A stretch of DNA of 64,000 nucleotides from Bifidobacterium cuniculi. GTDB lineage: Bacteria; Actinomycetota; Actinomycetes; Actinomycetales; Bifidobacteriaceae. The notes under the pieces are model-generated. The model made no database searches. It saw only the letters and a program-made list of their open reading frames with translations, and had not been told where the DNA came from. The stretch is taken from positions 434,001 to 498,000 of the forward strand of contig NZ_JGYV01000001.1 of NCBI RefSeq assembly GCF_000741575.1. Reading direction: 5' to 3'. This document shows positions 17,637-24,876 of the stretch, in pieces; the first letter of the stretch is position 1; every line of letters begins with the position of its first letter. A program made the position numbers and the translations under genes.

Positions 17637-18011
17637 TTAGTTGAATAGGGGGACGTCGGTGTATTCGGTGCCGGTTGGTGACGGCGCCGGGGATGGCGTG
17701 GTGGGCTCGTAACCGTTGGCGATGCTGTTGGCGTAGGCGGCGCGCTCGCTGTCGCTCATGGTGTTGTCTCTGGCGAGCGCGCGGATGATTGGTTTTCCTT
17801 CGGTTGGTTTGGCGGGGATGGTGGGGCGCATGCCGGCGAGGTAGTGGCCGATGGTGACGAATTTTCCGTTGGCTTCGTCGCTGATGCTGGTGATGATGCC
17901 TTCGATGGTGACGGTTGCTTCACCGCGGGTTTCGACGGTGCGGATCCAGTCGCCGGGTGTCATCTGCTCCCAGAGGGCGGTGTGGGAGCCGTGCAGGCGG
18001 TTCATGCTCAT
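17637..18011 (-). CDS. Phage protein of unknown function (124 aa)
   Basis: Starts MSMNRLHGSHTALWEQ. The section MTPGDWIRTVETRGEATVTI, EGIITSI resembles, in pattern, residues 19-48 of the 98-residue protein at 19096-19392 (DLRVGDQVTVHKS... IRGTIASI). This suggests two diverged copies of a small beta-barrel module. The C-terminus is Pro/Ser/Thr-rich and ends TDVPLFN, similar to the PPLFN near the end of the neighbouring 65-residue protein. Confidence 0.6.
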   Translation of the reverse strand: MSMNRLHGSHTALWEQMTPGDWIRTVETRGEATVTIEGIITSISDEANGKFVTIGHYLAGMRPTIPAKPTEGKPIIRALARDNTMSDSERAAYANSIANGYEPTTPSPAPSPTGTEYTDVPLFN

Positions 18012-18820
18012 CGGTTGTTTTTGCCTTCCTTGGGGGCGTAGCGGTCGATGAAGTAGGTTTGTCCCTTGCCGGTGACCTTGGGGGTGCGGTTGAGGGTGAC
18101 GTGGCCGTCAGCGTGGGTGACCGCGGTTTCCTTGATCTTGAAGAGCCCGGCCTCGACGTAGCGTTGCTTGGGCACGTTGTAGTTCTGCCCCACGGTGCCC
18201 AGGTAGCCGTCCTGGCGGAGGAGCCGGAAGAGACGGTTTTGGCCGATCTTGAAGCCGGCCTGGGTGAGCATTTTGGCGAGCTCTCCGACCAGGCAGGTGC
18301 CGTCGGAGGCGGCGACCGCGTCCGCGAAGAGCACCTTGGGTCGCTGTGCTTCGAGCTGTTCGGCCTGTTGTGCGATTTGGCCGCGCTGCTCTGCGATGCG
18401 GGACTCGAGCCAGCGCATGGACGCGGCGAGCATCTCCTCGGGACTCATCGCCTCCTGGCCGACCATGTAGCCGCCGTGGCGGCGGATGGATGGAAGGACC
18501 TCATGGGTGATCCACCTCTGGAATCGCTTGACGTGGTTTCGCGCGGCTTCGTCCTTGATGTACGCAGTCTCTCGGTTAAGGATAAGACGGTAGAGTCCAG
18601 ACTCGTTGACCACCAGCATGGACTGGTCTCCACCAAGGGTGGGCACTTTGTGCATACCCTTCTCATCTGCATCCAGAGAGCGCACCATGTCTTTGGCGCT
18701 GCCGTAGCCGAGGATGCGGGCAAGGTCGGTTGCCACGAAGTAGGTGTCGTCGTTCTCTCCGATGGATATGCGGATGCGGTCGGATTCGAAGTCGAAGGTC
18801 TGGAGTTGCTTGCTTGCCAT
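18008..18820 (-). CDS. Phage antirepressor (BRO-N + KilAC)
   Basis: 270 residues. The N-terminal BRO/Ant domain covers about residues 5-110 (TYFVATDLARILGYGSAKDM, VPTLGGDQSMLVVNESGLYRL, FQRWITHEVLPSIRRHGGYM). A coiled-coil linker follows (RIAEQRGQIAQQAEQLEAQ), then a KilAC DNA-binding domain from about 160 to 255 (LVGELAKMLTQAGFKIGQNRLF, DGYLGTVGQNYNVPKQRYVE). Such proteins counteract the prophage repressor and promote induction. Its start is 31 bases downstream of the small upstream gene. Confidence 0.92.
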   Translation of the reverse strand: MASKQLQTFDFESDRIRISIGENDDTYFVATDLARILGYGSAKDMVRSLDADEKGMHKVPTLGGDQSMLVVNESGLYRLILNRETAYIKDEAARNHVKRFQRWITHEVLPSIRRHGGYMVGQEAMSPEEMLAASMRWLESRIAEQRGQIAQQAEQLEAQRPKVLFADAVAASDGTCLVGELAKMLTQAGFKIGQNRLFRLLRQDGYLGTVGQNYNVPKQRYVEAGLFKIKETAVTHADGHVTLNRTPKVTGKGQTYFIDRYAPKEGKNNR

Positions 18821-18851
18821 GGTTGGAGTCCTTTCGTACAGGTGTTCGGAT

Positions 18852-18932
18852 CTAGAAGTGGTGGTGGCCGCCCCACCATGCGGTGAGGATGGTGACGGCC
18901 AGGAGGATGAGGATGGTGGCGTGGTCGCTCAT
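18852..18932 (-). CDS. 26-residue single-span membrane peptide
   Basis: Starts MSDHATILILLAVTILTAWW and ends GGHHHF. The ATG overlaps the previous stop as ATGA, in line with every neighbour in this stretch, which supports translation of so short a frame. It is nearly all one hydrophobic helix. Function unknown. Confidence 0.5.
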   Translation of the reverse strand: MSDHATILILLAVTILTAWWGGHHHF

Positions 18933-19099
18933 ATGGGGCGCACGATGGGGCCGAGCTCTTGCATGGCGCGGTCGAGGCGTTCGGCGTAGGTGGCGCCCAC
19001 GTTGCTGGCGGCGCGCATTGACGCTTTGGCGATGAGCATGTCGATCACGAGGTCGGGGTCGGTCAGGCGCGGGTCGATGGATGCTGCTGTCTTGGTCAT
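18929..19099 (-). CDS. Small phage protein (56 aa)
   Basis: Starts MTKTAASIDPRLTDPD, with ATGA overlaps at both ends. The body is helical and basic (LVIDMLIAKASMRAASNV, TYAERLDRAMQEL). No family recognised. Confidence 0.55.
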   Translation of the reverse strand: MTKTAASIDPRLTDPDLVIDMLIAKASMRAASNVGATYAERLDRAMQELGPIVRPI

Positions 19100-19392
19100 G
19101 ACTCGTCCTCTCGAATGTAGCGGCGGAGATTGGTGATGTGGGCGCGCTTGGGATTGAATGGTCGTGGGATGGCGACGGGGTACTGGTAGGAGGCGCTGCC
19201 GGGGATGATGTCCTTGACGGGGCCGTCGGCCATGTCTTGCCCGTCGCGGATGCGTTCGATACTGGCGATGGTGCCGCGGATCGTGTGGTCGATGGGGCCC
19301 ACATGGCTCTTGTGCACGGTGACCTGGTCGCCGACCCGGAGGTCGTCCCACCAGCTGGTGTGGTTGCCGGGAATGTTCTTCCATTCGCTCAT
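19096..19392 (-). CDS. Small beta-rich phage protein (98 aa)
   Basis: Starts MSEWKNIPGNHTSWWDD. The stretch DLRVGDQVTVHKS to IRGTIASIERIRDG resembles a small SH3-like or OB barrel and is similar in pattern to part of the 124-residue protein at 17637-18011. The C-terminal segment is basic. Both ends overlap neighbouring genes by 4 bases. Function unknown. Confidence 0.6.
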   Translation of the reverse strand: MSEWKNIPGNHTSWWDDLRVGDQVTVHKSHVGPIDHTIRGTIASIERIRDGQDMADGPVKDIIPGSASYQYPVAIPRPFNPKRAHITNLRRYIREDES

Positions 19393-19634
19393 CGTGCCGC
19401 CTCCTCGCTGCGGTTGGGTGCCTCGATGGGCGTCGAGCCCGAGTAGCCCAGATGCTGCAATGCCCAGTCCTTGACGTCGGTGATGGTGACGATCTGGCCA
19501 GCCAGGTGGACGCGTGCGTCCCTGCTGGCCGGGTCCGCCTGCCGGCACGCCCGGTCGTAGCGGTCGGCGAGCGCGTCGAGATGGGTGATGAGTGCGGTGA
19601 GGGTGAGGTCTTTCTGTGTGATGTTCGTGGCCAT
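19389..19634 (-). CDS. Phage protein (81 aa), helical
   Basis: Starts MATNITQKDLTLTALITHLD and has a heptad-like helix, then VHLAGQIVTITDVKDWAL. An ATG with a purine-rich leader (AAGGACACGACA) supports the start. No family recognised. Confidence 0.58.
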   Translation of the reverse strand: MATNITQKDLTLTALITHLDALADRYDRACRQADPASRDARVHLAGQIVTITDVKDWALQHLGYSGSTPIEAPNRSEEAAR

Positions 19635-19644
19635 TGTCGTGTCC

Positions 19645-19917
19645 TTAGTAGAGTTCGTTGATGGCTCGGCTGATGCTGTCCTGGAGTTCTTCGAGGTCGT
19701 GTTTGAGGTCGTCGACCTGGTCTCGGAGGTTGGGGTTTCGGTCGTCGAGATAGCGGTCGAGTTCGGCGAGGTCCTGCACGCTTTGGAAGTCGACGCTGCT
19801 TCTGGTCATGAAGCCGTATTTGTGGAGGATGTCGAGCAGGTTGGCGAGTGCTCGGCCTGTGCCGGCGAGTTCCGGCGGGGTTGGGATGAGGGTGATGCTG
19901 CTGTCGGTGAGGCTCAT
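19645..19917 (-). CDS. Phage protein (90 aa) with C-terminal coiled coil
   Basis: Starts MSLTDSSITLIPTPPEL. Residues 55-88 (LDDRNPNLRDQVDDLKHDLE, ELQDSISRAI) read as a coiled coil. The start overlaps the upstream stop by 4 bases. Function unknown. Confidence 0.58.
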   Translation of the reverse strand: MSLTDSSITLIPTPPELAGTGRALANLLDILHKYGFMTRSSVDFQSVQDLAELDRYLDDRNPNLRDQVDDLKHDLEELQDSISRAINELY

Positions 19918-20225
19918 TGGAGGGTTCCTTCCGTGGTTGGGTGGATGCTGACGTGGGCGGCGCCTTCCCGGATGGCGCCAGCCAGGGACGGCTGTTCGCG
20001 GATCAGGTCGGCGAGTTCGTGGGGGTGGATGCTGGTGCGCCAGTGGGTGCCGTATTCGTCGGGCCAGCGCACGGTCAGCATGGTGGCCGTGTCGGTCTGC
20101 TCGTCGCCCTCGAGGCGGCTGGTGAGGTTGGCGATGTCGCGCTCGCAGTGGGACACGTAGATGCAGATGCCTATCTCGATGAGCAGGAGCAGGCTGATCA
20201 GGAGTGTGGCTTGCAGGTTGCTCAT
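19914..20225 (-). CDS. Single-span membrane phage protein (103 aa)
   Basis: Starts MSNLQATLLISLLLLIEIGI, a hydrophobic segment of about 22 residues, followed by a polar domain with charged residues and DEYGTHWRTSIHPHELADLI. The N-terminus is probably membrane-embedded, with the rest cytoplasmic. Both ends overlap neighbours by 4 bases. Role unknown; superinfection exclusion is possible but unsupported. Confidence 0.6.
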   Translation of the reverse strand: MSNLQATLLISLLLLIEIGICIYVSHCERDIANLTSRLEGDEQTDTATMLTVRWPDEYGTHWRTSIHPHELADLIREQPSLAGAIREGAAHVSIHPTTEGTLQ

Positions 20226-20959
20226 TCGTTGGTTTCCTTGGTGGGGGTGGTGAGGAGGTGGTGGCCGCGGGTGCGGATCCAGGTGGCCCATTGGTCGATG
20301 GCGCGGTCGAGGCAGTCGTCGACACGGTGCGTGGTGGTGTGGGTCTGGTTGCCGTAGGGGTTGAGTCCGCTGAGCTGGTCGAGCATGCGGATGGTGCTCA
20401 GGTCGAATTTGCGGTGGGAGAGGCGGCGTTGCAGGGTTGCCCAGTGGCGGCCGGCCAGGTTTTCCTCGAGGAATCGCAGGTCGAAGTCGACGTTGGTGCC
20501 GGCGGGGTGCAGGACGTGGTCGCCTGGGGCGAGTTCTTCCATGAAGCAGTCGAGGAGCTTGTGCAGGTCACCGACTTGGATGCTGGGGTGGAATTTTTCG
20601 GGAGGTGTGGGGGCGGTGAGGACCTGGTCGAGCAGGCCGTTTTCCAGGTGCATGCGCAGGGCGGGGAGTGTGTCGCGGTTGATGCCGCCGGAGCGGATGC
20701 TGCTGTCACGGATGACGATGCTGAGCCAGCCGTACTCGTCCCATGGCGCGTCCAGGGGCGTGACGCGCATGCCGACCTCGAGCAGGTCGTCACGGTCCGG
20801 ATGCAGGCCGGTGGTTTCCACGTCGACCCATAGCAGCATGTGCTGGTCGCCGACGGGGCGGGCGACGTCGTAGGCGACGCTCCTCATCTTCTTGGCCATG
20901 TCCTGCAGGTCGGCGCGGCCGACGAGCCGGTATGTGTCGATGGTGTTGGTGTCGCTCAT
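20222..20959 (-). CDS. DEDD-family 3'-5' exonuclease (oligoribonuclease/DnaQ-like)
   Basis: 245 residues. The exonuclease motifs are visible: LLWVDVETTGL near residue 42 (ExoI, Asp and Glu), TNVDFDLRFLEE near 155 (ExoII), and HRVDDCLDRAID near 215 (ExoIII, His and Asp). Spacing resembles oligoribonuclease, although the His-to-Asp spacing is slightly shorter. It is probably a nucleotide salvage or replication-associated nuclease. It overlaps the initiator gene by 4 bases. Confidence 0.85.
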   Translation of the reverse strand: MSDTNTIDTYRLVGRADLQDMAKKMRSVAYDVARPVGDQHMLLWVDVETTGLHPDRDDLLEVGMRVTPLDAPWDEYGWLSIVIRDSSIRSGGINRDTLPALRMHLENGLLDQVLTAPTPPEKFHPSIQVGDLHKLLDCFMEELAPGDHVLHPAGTNVDFDLRFLEENLAGRHWATLQRRLSHRKFDLSTIRMLDQLSGLNPYGNQTHTTTHRVDDCLDRAIDQWATWIRTRGHHLLTTPTKETNE

Positions 20960-21915
20960 TGCGGGATCTCCTCTCGGATTGCTTTGGCGGCCGCGACCGC
21001 CTGGTCGGGGCTGCCGCCTTGGTTGATGGTGTCGGCGTAAGCCTGGGCGGCCCAGTTGTATTCGCTGATGCCCCATTGACCTTCCGGCACGGTGTGGTCG
21101 AACAAATGTGCGATTGGTGCCATGGCGGCTTTGGTGTGCGCGCAGGAGCCGGTGTGTACGTGCTCCCGGGGCTGGTAGCGGTCGGGTTGCGCACGGCCCG
21201 TAGGGACGCTGCTGGGGGTTGTTTTGACGGATTTGTTGTATCCGAGCTGGTCGCCTCTGCGCAGCCAGTTGCGGAAGGCGGCGTCCGTATCGGCGGGCTG
21301 GTGGCCTCCGGCCTTGACGTGGTCGCGGAATTTTTCCTCTTCGGCTTCGAGGTCGGCGCCGAGACGGTCGGCGAGCGCCGCGTCCATGAGGCTGGGCGCC
21401 CATTGGTCGATGTCGGTTTTTTGCTCGCGCGTACTCTCTCGGGTTATAGGCTTAATCCTTATATTGTGGGTTTGTGTGCAAACAGCTTGCACACCTGTTT
21501 GCCTATCTAATTGCACACCTGTTTGCACATCTGGGTTGTTTTGCACACCTGTTTGCACATCTGCGGCGGGGGTGTCGTCCTCGTTGTTTAGGTGTGCATT
21601 TTTTGCATACGCGGTGGTGTCTTCCTCCTGATCCATGTTGAGTCGCCACACGATGGGGCGGTGGTTGGCCGGGATGGATGCGGCCAGGGTCTGGTCGTCG
21701 CGGCTGATCAGTCCCTTGGATTCGAGGCTGGCGAGCTTGTTGCGGATGGTGCGCACGGAGCAGTGGCACCAGTCCGCGAGGTTGGCGACCGAGGGGAAGA
21801 TACGGCGGCCTTCCACGTCGGCGATGTCGGCCATGATCATGAGCAGGCGAAGCTCGTTGGCGTCGAGCCTGTCGGCGACGTCGTAGAGTGCCCATTGGGT
21901 TGCTTTGAGGCTCAT
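20956..21915 (-). CDS. Phage replication initiator with HTH domain (lambda O-like arrangement)
   Basis: 319 residues, starting MSLKATQWALYDVADRL. An N-terminal winged helix (about residues 5-95) has WALYDVADRLDANELRLLMI, VANLADWCHCSVRTIRNKLA and LESKGLISRDD. A low-complexity linker with four QTGVQ units (about residues 123-150) is encoded by the iteron-like DNA repeats at 21475-21563. The C-terminal half is helical (LADRLGADLEAEEEKFRDH). It sits just after RusA in a replication block with SSB, so a replisome organiser role is likely. No helicase or primase gene is nearby. Confidence 0.78.
   Translation of the reverse strand: MSLKATQWALYDVADRLDANELRLLMIMADIADVEGRRIFPSVANLADWCHCSVRTIRNKLASLESKGLISRDDQTLAASIPANHRPIVWRLNMDQEEDTTAYAKNAHLNNEDDTPAADVQTGVQNNPDVQTGVQLDRQTGVQAVCTQTHNIRIKPITRESTREQKTDIDQWAPSLMDAALADRLGADLEAEEEKFRDHVKAGGHQPADTDAAFRNWLRRGDQLGYNKSVKTTPSSVPTGRAQPDRYQPREHVHTGSCAHTKAAMAPIAHLFDHTVPEGQWGISEYNWAAQAYADTINQGGSPDQAVAAAKAIREEIPQ
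21441..21600. repeat. Iterons and AT-rich stretch, candidate phage replication origin
   Basis: On the plus strand TTGCACACCTGTTTGC occurs at 21487, 21511 and 21541. The last two copies extend to identical 23-base units (adding ACATCTG) spaced 30 bases apart. An inverted copy TGTGCAAACAG lies at 21475-21485, and GGTGTGCA lies inverted near 21591. The flank at about 21441-21473 is AT-rich in an otherwise GC-rich gene, as for a DNA unwinding element. Repeats within the initiator gene match the lambda O layout. Confidence 0.72.
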
Positions 21916-22409
21916 AGGTCCTCCTCGTCTGTGTTCGTGAGGGGTTGGATGTGGATGTCGATGTCCCACTCGCCGGTACGACTGTGGTATTGGCTGGCCA
22001 GGTAGGTGCGGCGGCGCAGGTACCTGGCGCTGTCGTCGGGCCAGATGCCCGCCAGGGTCAGCCCGTCGGTGATGGGTTTGACGGTGGGGAAGAGGTTGTC
22101 GGCGTCCATGTCGTGGGCGCGTGGCGGGTAGTGGATCACGTAGAGCACGTCGACACGCTGGAAGGGTTCGAAGATGCGGCCGTCGCGCGCGTAGGCGGCC
22201 AGGATGTTGCGGCCCGCGAGGAAGCCGAGCTGCTTGAGCTGGTTCTTCACGCGCGTCCTGTGCGCCCTGGCGGCCTGCGTGACGTTCATCTGGCTCCCGT
22301 TGGCGCGCAGCAGCAGGCCGGAGGTGATGGTCACGCCGGTGACGAGCTCACCTGCCCGGCCGCACTCCTGCGGGTCCTCGGGATCATGGGGCAGCATGAC
22401 GCGGCTCAT
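21912..22409 (-). CDS. RusA-family Holliday junction resolvase
   Basis: 165 residues. RusA features are present: DVLYVIHYPPRAHDMDADNLFPTVKPITDGLT holds the conserved acidic cluster at about residues 88-115, with AGIWPDDSARYLRRRTY following. These Asp residues bind metal and cut branched DNA before packaging. The ATG overlaps the upstream stop (ATGA). A long N-terminus (GLLLRANGSQMNVTQAARAH) precedes the core. Confidence 0.9.
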   Translation of the reverse strand: MSRVMLPHDPEDPQECGRAGELVTGVTITSGLLLRANGSQMNVTQAARAHRTRVKNQLKQLGFLAGRNILAAYARDGRIFEPFQRVDVLYVIHYPPRAHDMDADNLFPTVKPITDGLTLAGIWPDDSARYLRRRTYLASQYHSRTGEWDIDIHIQPLTNTDEEDL

Positions 22410-22990
22410 GCTCGTGTCTCCCTGGCCTTGACGGCCACCAGGTACGTGCCGGGCTTGGCGGCCGGCTCGACCAGCTGCGCCTCATAGGCGCCGGCCGGGC
22501 GGAAAGCGACGCGCTGCCCGCGGTTGATCGCGCGAGCCACGGAAGCGGCCGCCTTGCGACGATTCTCGACGCTGCGGGCGCCGTCGCCGGCGCCGTACAC
22601 GGCGACGATGACCCACCGGCCCGGGTTGGCGAGCGCCTTGGCGGCGAGTTCCTGACCGGGGATGGGGTGGGCGTGTGTGACCTGGTCGGGCAGTTCGTCG
22701 AGGACCATGCCACGCTCCCATGAGGAGGCCGTGAGCGGCCTGTCCGGCGTCGGCTCAGGGGTGGTGTCTGCGGCGGTGGTTTTGGTGAGGACTGCGGTGT
22801 TGACGACGTTGGCGTATTCGTTGATGCTGTGGGAGGGGTTGTCGGTCATGACGTGCTCGATCTGCGCGAGCTGGTCGGCGCTGATTCGTGGGAAGGCGCG
22901 TTTGATGGCGTGGCGTCCTTGTGTGGGGGTGAGGGTGTTCCAGGGCTGGTCGCACCAGCGGTCGATGTCGGTGTTCTTGGGTCGTGCCAT
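22406..22990 (-). CDS. Phage early protein of unknown function
   Basis: 194 residues, starting MARPKNTDIDRWCDQPW at an ATG preceded by CAAGGAGAAGACACC, the best ribosome site in the region. An in-frame ATG at 23095 would add 35 residues but has no ribosome site. The N-terminal part has a helical segment (GRHAIKRAFPRISADQLAQI). The C-terminal part is ASCH- or barrel-like (NPGRWVIVAVYGAGDGARSV, FRPAGAYEAQLVE). It may be a small DNA-binding regulator; no family was recognised. Confidence 0.62.
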   Translation of the reverse strand: MARPKNTDIDRWCDQPWNTLTPTQGRHAIKRAFPRISADQLAQIEHVMTDNPSHSINEYANVVNTAVLTKTTAADTTPEPTPDRPLTASSWERGMVLDELPDQVTHAHPIPGQELAAKALANPGRWVIVAVYGAGDGARSVENRRKAAASVARAINRGQRVAFRPAGAYEAQLVEPAAKPGTYLVAVKARETRA

Positions 22991-23098
22991 GGTGTCTTCT
23001 CCTTGATTGGTGTTGTGCGGGGCGTCTGTGCCTCGCAGGCGGTTGATTTCGTCGCGTTCGGTCTCGATGACCTGCTCCCAGTCGATGCCGTACATGGC

Positions 23099-23677
23099 TC
23101 AGAAGGCAGGTTCGCCCGGGTCGTCACCGCCGAACTCGGCGGGGGCGCCGAAGGTGACGCCCTGGCCGATGGGCTGGCCCCATGGATCCTCACCGACCGC
23201 TCCGGAGTTGGATGCGGTGGCGGTGGCGCCTCCCTGGTAGCCGCCGGTGGGTGTCTGCTCGTCGAAGCGGGAGTCATGGAATCCGCCGGAAGCGGCGCTG
23301 CTGGTCTGTCGAGTCACCTGTGCGGTGGCGCGTTTGAGGGTGGGGCCGATTTCCTGGACGCGAAGCTCGGTGACGGTGTGCTTGACGTGGTTGTCGTCCT
23401 CGTAGGAGCGTTGGCGCAGGATGCCCTGCGCGATGACGTTCATGCCCTTCGCCAGGCTCTGGGCGATGTTGGACGCCATGTGGGTGCGCTCGCTGTCCCA
23501 TGCGGAGCAGTTGAGGAAGAGGGTGCCGCCGTCCGTCCACTGGTTGGACTGCCGGTCGAAGTTGCGCGTGGACGAGGCGATGGTGAAGTTGACGACGGTG
23601 GATCCGTTGCCGATGGTGCGCAGTTCGGGGTCGCGGGTCAGGTTGCCGACGACGGTGATGATGGTCTCTCCGGCCAT
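23099..23677 (-). CDS. ssb: Phage single-stranded DNA-binding protein
   Basis: 192 residues with an OB-fold at residues 1-110: ETIITVVGNLTRDPELRTIG, VNFTIASSTRNFDR, GTLFLNCSAWDSERTHMASN. The Gly/Ser/Gln-rich linker follows. The tail ends DDPGEPAF, which keeps an acidic stretch and terminal Phe but not the bacterial DDDIPF-type end, as often seen in phage SSBs. It coats single-stranded phage DNA during replication and recruits partners through the tail. Confidence 0.94.
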   Translation of the reverse strand: MAGETIITVVGNLTRDPELRTIGNGSTVVNFTIASSTRNFDRQSNQWTDGGTLFLNCSAWDSERTHMASNIAQSLAKGMNVIAQGILRQRSYEDDNHVKHTVTELRVQEIGPTLKRATAQVTRQTSSAASGGFHDSRFDEQTPTGGYQGGATATASNSGAVGEDPWGQPIGQGVTFGAPAEFGGDDPGEPAF

Positions 23678-23679
23678 GG

Positions 23680-24057
23680 CTATTCCTCCTCCGCTTCCGC
23701 TTCGAGGTGGTTGACGGCGTCCCCGAGGCGGAACAAATCAGGGAAAAACTCCGGTGAGAGATCCACCGATGGATCTCTCCAGTCTGGGAAAAGCTTTTCG
23801 ACGGTGTGCTGGAGGATGAGGATGGCGAGCTTTGTGATTCCAATCATCTCTGCACGGGTGAGGTCGTTTGCGACTTCGCCGTCCGTGACGGTAGCGATGC
23901 TCCGGGCGTGGCTGCGCAGGTTCCACGAAACGAACACGGCCAGGGCACGGTCGGAGTCTGTGGATGATTGGACCGTGTAGCCGTATCGCAGTTCTGGCTC
24001 ATCTAGTGCCATGTAATGAGCGGTGTCCTTCTTGCCGCTGTTGGGTTCGGTTGGCAT
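23680..24057 (-). CDS. Phage early protein (125 aa), unknown
   Basis: Starts MPTEPNSGKKDTAHY with the ribosome site AAGGAGACACA. Its stop lies 2 bases upstream of the ssb start. The middle is beta-rich (ALAVFVSWNLRSHARSIATV) and is followed by helices and an acidic tail (LEAEAEEE). No family recognised. Coupling with ssb suggests a role in recombination or replication. Confidence 0.65.
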   Translation of the reverse strand: MPTEPNSGKKDTAHYMALDEPELRYGYTVQSSTDSDRALAVFVSWNLRSHARSIATVTDGEVANDLTRAEMIGITKLAILILQHTVEKLFPDWRDPSVDLSPEFFPDLFRLGDAVNHLEAEAEEE

Positions 24058-24449
24058 TGTGTCTCCTTGTGTGTGATGTCCGGTGTTGCACGTGGGTGGG
24101 TCCACGCTGCAGGCGCATAGCCCAGTTACGGCACCGGCTGACCTGGCCGGATGTGCCTGCATCGTTCCCCTGGCCGCGCCTGGCTATCTCGCCGCGGCAG
24201 GGGTGGCGTTGACGTGGACCTAGTGGACGGCGAGGGGTTCGCACCTTCCGTCCGGCCTTTCAGGTCCGTCCCCGGGAGAAGAAGAGCAGGGGTGGAAGCC
24301 ATGTGGGGCCAGGGCATCTATGGCGCCGTCCGTGCGCGCCGCCGGCAGAACAGGTATGGGGCCGGCGACGCGAGTCATCATCTTCAGTTATGGCGGTTTT
24401 CACGGCTTTTCCTTGCCGCCGCCGACTCCCGGAGGGGTCGGCAAGTCTT
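24058..24449. other. 392-base gene-free stretch in the early operon
   Basis: No frame on either strand has both a plausible protein composition and a ribosome site; open frames are Pro/Arg-rich. It is the longest gap in an otherwise overlapping early operon, upstream of the ssb block. It may hold a promoter for the replication genes or a small RNA. I see no iteron set or clear terminator. Confidence 0.45.
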
Positions 24450-24617
24450 TTAGAGATCCAGCGCGCGGATGGCGAGCAGGACGCCGCCGGCGGCAGCGGC
24501 GAGCGCGATGGTCTGGGGCCAGGGGGCGGCGTAGAAGCCGGGCCCGCAGGCCAGGTAGAGGAAGGATGGGATGAGGAGGATGGCGGCGAGGATGCCGGCG
24601 ATGCGCTGTCGGGTCAT
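24450..24617 (-). CDS. Small two-span membrane protein (55 aa)
   Basis: Starts MTRQRIAGILAAILLIPSFL, one hydrophobic helix, followed by AAPWPQTIALAAAAGGVLLA, a second. The preceding AAAAGGACCCCACACC gives a ribosome site. Function unknown. Confidence 0.55.
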   Translation of the reverse strand: MTRQRIAGILAAILLIPSFLYLACGPGFYAAPWPQTIALAAAAGGVLLAIRALDL

Positions 24618-24654
24618 GGTGTGGGGTCCTTTTCGTGTGGTGGACGGATGGTGG

Positions 24655-24876
24655 TTAGTCGCCGGGGAGGGTACCGACTCGGGGCTCATAGGCGTAGCGT
24701 TGCCACATGCGCAGCTTGGCGACGGGGTAGAGCACCCGACGGCCTTGCTTGATGTAGGCGGGGCCGACCTGGTGGCGCTCGTCGGACAGGGAGCGCCAGT
24801 TGGCGAGGGTGCGTGGGTGCACGTGCAGCAGGTCGGCCACCTGGCGTGGGGTGAGGGTGGTCACCAGGTCGCTCAC
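24655..24876 (-). CDS. HTH protein, excisionase-like
   Basis: 73 residues. The pattern LTPRQVADLLHVHPRTLANW, then GPAYIKQGRRVLYPVAKLRM is the MerR/Xis-type winged helix of phage excisionases and AlpA-like regulators. It starts at an ATG overlapping the upstream stop. It could be the recombination directionality factor for the integrase at 27 kb, though it lies in the early operon rather than beside int. Confidence 0.8.
   Translation of the reverse strand: MSDLVTTLTPRQVADLLHVHPRTLANWRSLSDERHQVGPAYIKQGRRVLYPVAKLRMWQRYAYEPRVGTLPGD

Noticed and set aside
21475..21563. CRISPR-like array
   Set aside because: Repeats are 16-23 bases with 7-14-base spacers inside a coding gene; no cas genes. Iterons fit better.
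24200..24290. Possible tRNA on the minus strand (GGTGCGAACCCCTCGCC)
   Set aside because: A T-loop-like string is present but no acceptor, D-arm or anticodon arm can be paired around it.
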